9,918 nucleotides of DNA from Microcaldota archaeon (GTDB lineage Archaea > Micrarchaeota > Micrarchaeia > Norongarragalinales > UBA10210). The notes under the pieces are model-generated. The model made no database searches. It saw only the letters and a program-made list of their open reading frames with translations, and was not told where the DNA came from. The stretch lies in NCBI GenBank assembly GCA_013331595.1, contig DUGE01000093.1:1-9918 (forward strand), in the 5' to 3' direction. A program made the position numbers and the translations under genes. Shown here piece after piece: positions 5,810-9,918 of this stretch; within the stretch, counting starts at the first letter, position 1, and the number at the start of each line of letters is the position of its first letter.

Positions 5810-5835
5810 CGTCGCAGAACTGCAGTTCTGCAACG
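5810..5835. repeat. 18-bp perfect palindrome extended to a 26-base hairpin
   Basis: GCAGAACTGCAGTTCTGC (5814-5831) is a perfect palindrome. After one C/A mismatch, CGT (5810-5812) pairs with ACG (5833-5835). As RNA it gives a stem of 7 plus 3 pairs with a UGCA loop. Confidence 0.7.
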
Positions 5836-5907
5836 AAGGTCCGTCACCCCCCAAAGAAAAACGTCGGGTTTGACAACCCAAAAAAAATGAAATATGGAAA
5901 CGTGAAA

Positions 5908-6813
5908 ATGATGGAAATAAGATTTGATCACCGCAAGAGGTCGCAGGCTGCAATAACCGACGCCATAATCCTGCTGCTCGTCGCGACTTTTTCTGTTTCG
6001 CTTATTTTCGATTTCGTGGGCAACTGGGGGAACGACCAGGACACCGTACTGCGAAGCGCCTATGTTTTGAATTACATGCAGAGCGTCGTAAAAACGATGT
6101 ATTACGTCGACGCTTCCACGCTCTCGAATATCGACAGCAATGGCATAACCGTTTACAAATACGCCCTTGCGGAAGGCGGCTTCAGCGGCGATTCAGACAC
6201 TCCTCCGGAATACGATTTGGACGTGCAGTGCAAAAAGCTTGAGAAATACCCGGGCACTCTGCGCGTCACGGACTTATTGAAGCGCGACTTGGGCGACAGC
6301 GACCCGGGCGATGAAGACCCGCAGAGGGCAATCCTGCCTTTGATGGACGACAAGTTCGGCAGCCGCGGCTCCAACCCCGCGGAAGTTCCCGGGCGTACGG
6401 CAATGCGCTGTGCAATGAAGGAATTGATGAAGCCTTTCGCTTTCTCTGGCTACAAATATTATTTTGAAGTTCTCCTGGCTGCAAAAACCGGAAGCATAGA
6501 CCCTGTTGGAGACCCGCAGGGCGCTCTTGTTTCCTACGTCGGGCCTGAAATAACGAATTCGCGCAACCCGCGCATCGTGGGGCTCCAGCATGGCGATACC
6601 CTTTCGGAAAAAAGGCTCGAGAACGGGAGTAAGCCAGGCTGCGATGCAGTGCGCGGCGAGCACTACGAAGTTTTGACCGTATCTTCTCCCTTTCAGGTGC
6701 TCTACACGGACACGAGCGATGCCGATGCGGGGCTGCAGTCTAAGTTTGTAAAGTACAAGACGCGCATCTGCATTTGGAAGTCGAACGAAGACGCCCTGTC
6801 AACTCAACCGTGA
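5908..6813 (+). CDS. Pilin-like protein 6 (largest ectodomain, four Cys)
   Basis: A 301-residue protein from ATG 5908. ATG 5887 (+7 residues) and ATG 5911 (-1) are alternatives; GTGA at 5902-5905 favours 5908 or 5911. A longer reading from TTG 5773 would translate the hairpin region and is rejected. The leader ends HRKRS, followed by QAAITDAIILLLVATFSVSL, a hydrophobic helix with an acidic residue at +6. Cleavage is expected after Ser12. The ectodomain of about 265 residues has four cysteines and an acidic stretch rich in Asp, Gly and Pro (GDSDPGDEDPQ) that may bind metal or form a linker. A Tyr/Met-rich helix (NYMQSVVKTMYYV) directly follows the membrane segment, as in pilin stems. This is the last of the pilin set and its size would suit a tip or adhesive subunit; that role is inferred only. 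Confidence 0.87.
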   Translation: MMEIRFDHRKRSQAAITDAIILLLVATFSVSLIFDFVGNWGNDQDTVLRSAYVLNYMQSVVKTMYYVDASTLSNIDSNGITVYKYALAEGGFSGDSDTPPEYDLDVQCKKLEKYPGTLRVTDLLKRDLGDSDPGDEDPQRAILPLMDDKFGSRGSNPAEVPGRTAMRCAMKELMKPFAFSGYKYYFEVLLAAKTGSIDPVGDPQGALVSYVGPEITNSRNPRIVGLQHGDTLSEKRLENGSKPGCDAVRGEHYEVLTVSSPFQVLYTDTSDADAGLQSKFVKYKTRICIWKSNEDALSTQP

Positions 6814-6817
6814 GAGC

Positions 6818-6824
6818 TTTTTTT
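6818..6824 (+). terminator. T7 tract between convergent genes
   Basis: Seven T starting four bases after the TGA at 6811-6813. It suits termination of the pilin cassette. Only 10 bases separate the convergent stop codons, and the tract reaches the first base of the opposing stop codon. Confidence 0.45.
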
Positions 6825-7882
6825 CACTTCGCCTGTTTTTTCACGAGCACGCTTTCCCCGCAGTTTGGGCACGTATACTCGAATCCCTCTTCAGTTGGTT
6901 TTATAAGGGGAGAGCAGTTGGCGCACATTCCACTGCTGCAATAGGGGCAGAAGATTATTCTCGAATTGGGAGAATGGCAGCGGGGGCAAGAGGCGCTTTC
7001 CTGCACTTTCACCATTTTAACTTCCTGCGTTTTTTGCGTTGTGGTTGAAGAGAGGGAGCTGAGCCTGTCGAACACCGAGCCCGAAGGCGCTGTTGGTTCT
7101 GTTGGCTTGGGCGCATGCGTGCTTGAAATTCCAATCGCTTCCCCGGCAGTGGCGGGCTTTGCATTTTGGTTTTCCAATGCTTTTTGCTCGGCGATTTTCT
7201 GCCGTACTTTCGGCTCAGCTGCCGGAGGCGCTATTGCTATTTTTTGCCCTGCGCTTGCGCGCTTGGAGCTTACCTTCAATTGGGCGTAAACGTCTGCAGC
7301 CATTTGGTCCATTTCCGATTCAGCGCTTTTCTTTTCCTCGATTTCTTTTTTCTTTTCTTCAGCCACTTGCGCATAGAGCCTGTGGGACTCGTCTTTCGAT
7401 TCAATTTCTTCCACTGTCGGCTTTTGCATCGCCTTATCCTCTTCCTCCGGCCTTATTTCTTCAACAATGGATTCGGCCATTTGCCTGCGCTTAAGCCGTT
7501 CCTCATTTTCTTCCGTTTTCATTGCAGCAGTTGGTTGGGCTTTGGTCTGTGGGGGGGGTTGCACCGGCACGCCCACTTCGGTGAACTTTGGCTTGAAAAT
7601 CAAGTTCTTTATTTTCAGGATTATGAGGCTTGCGATGAGCGTGGCGAAAACGGTTATGGGCAGGATGCCTTTTGCGTTGAGAAAGTTTTCCTGCGAAAAA
7701 TAATAGTCGAAGCCCAGGCCTATGGCGAACAATGCAAAGCCGTACAACGCTGAAACGGCAAGCTTCCTGCCCGGCTGGTATAGCCTTGCGTTCGGGCTTG
7801 TTAGGCGAAGGATGAAATATCCTAGGCCAACCCCGCCTACCAGGAGGAACAAATAATATGCTACGGTTGCTACTTCGACCAT
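6824..7882 (-). CDS. Membrane protein with coiled-coil tail and C-terminal double zinc ribbon
   Basis: A 352-residue protein starting at ATG 7882, with GTGAT three bases upstream. Three hydrophobic segments (about 6-26, 41-62, 71-94) are followed by the basic stretch KIKNLIFKPKF, which points to a cytosolic C-terminal part. A proline-rich linker with a PPPQ motif (109-112) leads to a charged Glu/Lys-rich helix (about 122-200), probably coiled coil. Next come an Ala/Pro-rich linker and a short FDRLSSLSS motif (271-279). The end is a cysteine module with four CxxC pairs: C299/C302, C312/C315, C320/C323 and C338/C341. That is enough for two zinc sites. Such modules bind nucleic acid or protein. 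It is transcribed toward the pilin genes and divergently from the large secreted gene. No enzyme domain is visible; a membrane-tethered scaffold or regulator is possible but unproven. Confidence 0.9.
   Translation of the reverse strand: MVEVATVAYYLFLLVGGVGLGYFILRLTSPNARLYQPGRKLAVSALYGFALFAIGLGFDYYFSQENFLNAKGILPITVFATLIASLIILKIKNLIFKPKFTEVGVPVQPPPQTKAQPTAAMKTEENEERLKRRQMAESIVEEIRPEEEDKAMQKPTVEEIESKDESHRLYAQVAEEKKKEIEEKKSAESEMDQMAADVYAQLKVSSKRASAGQKIAIAPPAAEPKVRQKIAEQKALENQNAKPATAGEAIGISSTHAPKPTEPTAPSGSVFDRLSSLSSTTTQKTQEVKMVKVQESASCPRCHSPNSRIIFCPYCSSGMCANCSPLIKPTEEGFEYTCPNCGESVLVKKQAK
7551..7558. repeat. Eight-base G/C homopolymer inside the zinc-ribbon gene
   Basis: Eight G on the plus strand, read as C8 by the minus-strand gene, encoding part of the VQPPPQ linker. 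Homopolymers of this length are prone to slippage. A one-base change would remove the coiled coil and zinc ribbon but leave the three membrane segments. Confidence 0.6.
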
Positions 7883-7984
7883 TAAATCACTGAAAACATT
7901 ACGCTTTTGCTAAAAAAGCGTTTTGCTATGCGCTTTTGCGTTTGCCGAAGCGCTTTTTTAAAGCGGAAGGCGTTAATTCTAATT
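7883..7984. promoter_or_regulatory. Divergent promoter region with repeated CGCTTTTGC elements
   Basis: This 102-base gap separates the minus-strand zinc-ribbon gene from the plus-strand secreted protein. Imperfect copies of one element occur at 7902 (CGCTTTTGCT), 7919 (CGTTTTGCT) and 7931 (CGCTTTTGCG). A symmetrical CGCTTT-TTT-AAAGCG lies at 7951-7965. For the minus-strand gene, the T-run read from 7917 to 7912 may act as its TATA element. The repeats may be binding sites coordinating both genes. Confidence 0.5.
7954..7963 (+). promoter_or_regulatory. TATA-like box for the secreted protein
   Basis: TTTTTTAAAG, centred about 26 bases before ATG 7985. This predicts a leaderless transcript, and no ribosome-binding sequence precedes the ATG. 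The box sits in the inverted repeat CGCTTT/AAAGCG. Confidence 0.55.
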
Positions 7985-9918
7985 ATGGCTTCAACCGCGT
8001 GCCGCTCTGTCGAACGCAGTTTCTGCCTCGCGGCAATACTAATCTTAGTCACACAATTGCTCTCGCCATTTGCTTTCGCAGCAACCCCGACGCCTTCCAC
8101 AACACCCTCGCCTTCACCAGCACCAACTTCGGTTCTTGATTACCCCCCTGATTTCGATACGGCAGCAGGCGCTTGCACTGCCAACCGCATGACCGACCAG
8201 GAGAGGCAAACTCTTTGGGACAATACTATTGCCAATCCTGTTAGGCAGATTACGGACGTCCCTTTGGACCAGCTTTTGGTGCAAAACCAAACGTTGCAAG
8301 CTGTAAACCCGATTGCGCAAAATGCGCCGGTCAATCCCCTTGCACCCCAGGCAGTTGGAGTTCTTGACCAGAAAGTTTCGCTTGACACGCTTTCCCGCCT
8401 CGCTTCAATCCCGAAAGAAAAGCTCGTGCAGAAATATGTTAAGGGCTTCAATCCTGACAAGGACAAGGTTGATGACGTTGCTGCAAACACTTTCGTGACC
8501 TACGCGCAAGCGCAGGTGATTGCCCGCGAAACAGGCGGCGAGACTGCTGCCGACAAAGTAAACTCCGTGATAAGCCAGTTGAGCGGCATTCTGGGCACTC
8601 AAGTGAAGGAAACCGAAGCAAAGCTTCCTGAAGAAGAGTTTTTCGCCTGCGCCGGAAACAAAATAACACTTCCCGACTATTCGGGCAAAGACAGCGGCAG
8701 GGAAATTTCCTGCCCGCAGCTCATGGCTCAAATAAGCCTGAACCCCCAGTCGTGCTTGCTACAGGGCAACATCAAGGGACGGGTTTCAATTGAAGCGAAT
8801 CTTGACAAGGATTTGACTTACGGCTCTGTTTCATCGGCAGTGCTTGAAGACAAGGACGTTTTCGCGCCAACGGGGGAGGAGGAGAAGAGCCAGCCGAACG
8901 ACAACACCGCCCAGCACTTGAGCGGAGACCAAGTTGCCGCGCTGTTGAGCTTGAACGGCGGCGGCAATATCCTCATTCCATCATTCTACCAGTCGTGGAT
9001 TCAAACCACCGCGAAAGTAAACAAGGCCGATTTCTACGTTTCGCTTCTTGCGGGCTTCGCGAGCTTTGCAGGCACTTCTGCATCTGCAAGGCAACTTACT
9101 CACCTGAAGGAAGAGCGCCAGTTCCTTACCACTAGAGTTGATTCTTTGCAAACCCAAATTTTACATGCCCCTCCAGGCACGCCTCCACCTGCTGCCTTAA
9201 GCGCTGAACTTGCTGAATATCAAGCAACGCTCAGTAAAACTGAAAAACAAGTTAATACTTACACCAACCTGCAGGGCGCTACAAAAGTTTTGGGCGGGGC
9301 TTTGGTTACCCGTCAGGGAATAAGCCTTGCTTACGGAATGGGGTGGCTTGCGACCGCGCGCTTTCTCTATGAAGTTAACGACAGGCTTTTGATGCTCATG
9401 TCGGGAACAGAAGGCAAGTACGTTAAGGTTTACGCGAGCAAGCCCGTGGCAGAGGAATTCAGGCAGAAAACCAGCCCGTGGAACTTGGCAACCCTACTCG
9501 AGAAAATAGGTGTTTACAGCGGCGGGGGCTTGGGCGTCCCTCCAAAAGCGTTTAATGCTGGAACCATCCGCGTGATTAACGTTCCAGGAGATTTGCCTCA
9601 GGCTTCCAAGAGTTCCTCAACTTCCATTTCACTGCAAAACGCGCATTGGAACATTGCCACGAACTGGCAAGGTCGTTCTTCGGCAATCAACTTTGAAGAC
9701 ACGCGCAGCTTCAGGCCGAAAGTCGACGCCATAACCAGCCTGCCTTTCAAGACGAACAATGCGTTTCCAGGCGCGGTTCTCCACCAGCGTGCCAAGGCCG
9801 ACATTGCGGCAACAATATCCAAACTTGCAGTGCCGTTTCTTATTTCCCGTGCTGCCTTCGGCTATTCAAACCTGCTCGGCATAGGCGCTGCTGTTTTGGG
9901 AACTTCTTACATTCTCGG
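7985..9918 (+). CDS. Large secreted/surface protein with Sec signal peptide (3' partial)
   Basis: An open frame of 644 residues from ATG 7985 to the right edge without a stop. The start is supported by a TATA-like box at leaderless spacing. Residues 1-32 form a Sec-type signal peptide (basic N-region, hydrophobic core about 13-26, AFA before the expected cut at 32/33). A Thr/Pro/Ser-rich linker (33-50) follows, typical of exposed archaeal surface proteins. The rest is alanine-rich, with four cysteines after the signal. Weakly hydrophobic segments occur near 348-366 and 430-455, and a stronger one at the visible end (about 611-644), so membrane association is likely. Residues 369-425 look like a helical hairpin or coiled coil with a PPGTPPPA turn at 396-403. 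I recognise no family. It may be a cell-envelope protein or a partner of the pilus; the neighbourhood is the only hint. Confidence 0.86.
   Translation, partial: MASTACRSVERSFCLAAILILVTQLLSPFAFAATPTPSTTPSPSPAPTSVLDYPPDFDTAAGACTANRMTDQERQTLWDNTIANPVRQITDVPLDQLLVQNQTLQAVNPIAQNAPVNPLAPQAVGVLDQKVSLDTLSRLASIPKEKLVQKYVKGFNPDKDKVDDVAANTFVTYAQAQVIARETGGETAADKVNSVISQLSGILGTQVKETEAKLPEEEFFACAGNKITLPDYSGKDSGREISCPQLMAQISLNPQSCLLQGNIKGRVSIEANLDKDLTYGSVSSAVLEDKDVFAPTGEEEKSQPNDNTAQHLSGDQVAALLSLNGGGNILIPSFYQSWIQTTAKVNKADFYVSLLAGFASFAGTSASARQLTHLKEERQFLTTRVDSLQTQILHAPPGTPPPAALSAELAEYQATLSKTEKQVNTYTNLQGATKVLGGALVTRQGISLAYGMGWLATARFLYEVNDRLLMLMSGTEGKYVKVYASKPVAEEFRQKTSPWNLATLLEKIGVYSGGGLGVPPKAFNAGTIRVINVPGDLPQASKSSSTSISLQNAHWNIATNWQGRSSAINFEDTRSFRPKVDAITSLPFKTNNAFPGAVLHQRAKADIAATISKLAVPFLISRAAFGYSNLLGIGAAVLGTSYIL

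Larger units (their letters stand above)
5757..5907 (+). other. Hairpin-rich intergenic/leader region before pilin-like gene 6
   Basis: About 150 bases between genes, holding a series of inverted repeats. These are TCTTTTT/AAAAAGA (5768-5783); CGCAGAGC-TTT-GCTCTGCG (5788-5806); an 18-bp palindrome 5814-5831, extendable to 5810-5835 with one mismatch; and GGGTT-TGAC-AACCC (5866-5879), followed by eight A. The reading frame is technically open from TTG 5773, but the translation is low-complexity and unlike a leader peptide. The region could be a structured 5' leader, a terminator array, a small RNA, or a palindromic repeat element. Confidence 0.6.

Noticed and set aside
5788..5835. The two adjacent hairpins as a CRISPR array or tRNA
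   Set aside because: There is no regular repeat-spacer pattern and no cloverleaf; the arms are palindromic but the units differ in sequence.
5773..5907. TTG 5773 start adding 45 residues to pilin-like protein 6
   Set aside because: The extra translation runs through hairpin repeats and poly-A, carries two additional Cys, and would move the pilin leader deep into the protein.
7093..7753. Plus-strand frames of 133 and 195 codons over the zinc-ribbon gene
   Set aside because: They are opposite a coherent protein with membrane segments, coiled coil and zinc ribbon; their Phe/Leu-rich translations are reverse images of Glu/Lys codons.
8405..8731. Minus-strand frame of 108 codons within the secreted-protein gene
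   Set aside because: The plus strand carries one uninterrupted frame from a signal peptide to the window edge; the antisense frame has no supporting start or domain.

Overview
This window looks archaeal, probably from the DPANN group (Diapherotrites or Micrarchaeota-like); the phylum is an inference. The archaeal signs are: TATA-like boxes about 25-28 bases upstream of several ATG codons (leaderless transcripts), GTGAT-type ribosome binding sites, poly-T stretches after genes, and short [KR][GS]Q pilin leaders directly followed by a hydrophobic helix. Base composition is moderately GC-rich. No tRNA, rRNA, CRISPR array or insertion sequence was seen.

Layout: (1) The 3' part of a large membrane platform protein (3-2243) with two type II/IV secretion F domains, whose start lies off the left edge. 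(2) A small soluble protein, possibly GNAT-like, 16 bases downstream (2260-2730). (3) A promoter and hairpin-bearing leader (2731-2873), then six consecutive plus-strand genes for pilin-like proteins (2874-6813). Each has a short basic leader, one N-terminal hydrophobic helix and an ectodomain ranging from a tail of about 25 residues to about 265 residues. (4) A convergent minus-strand gene (7882-6824) for a membrane-anchored protein with a coiled-coil tail and a C-terminal double zinc ribbon. (5) A shared divergent promoter region (7883-7984). (6) A large secreted or surface protein with a Sec signal peptide, running off the right edge (7985-9918).

A simple reading is that the platform protein assembles some or all of the six pilin-like proteins into an archaeal type IV pilus-like filament or pseudopilus. 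The 65-residue protein would be a candidate main subunit or short spacer, and the five larger proteins minor or tip subunits. Every larger ectodomain has an even number of cysteines (6, 10, 6, 4, 4), which suggests disulfide-stabilised extracellular domains. The secretion ATPase and prepilin peptidase are not in the window. Several pilin genes appear to have their own promoters, so the cassette may not be one simple operon.

Unexplained structure includes an 18-bp perfect palindrome centred on one TATA box, a hairpin in the leader of the first pilin gene, and a cluster of inverted repeats before the last pilin gene.
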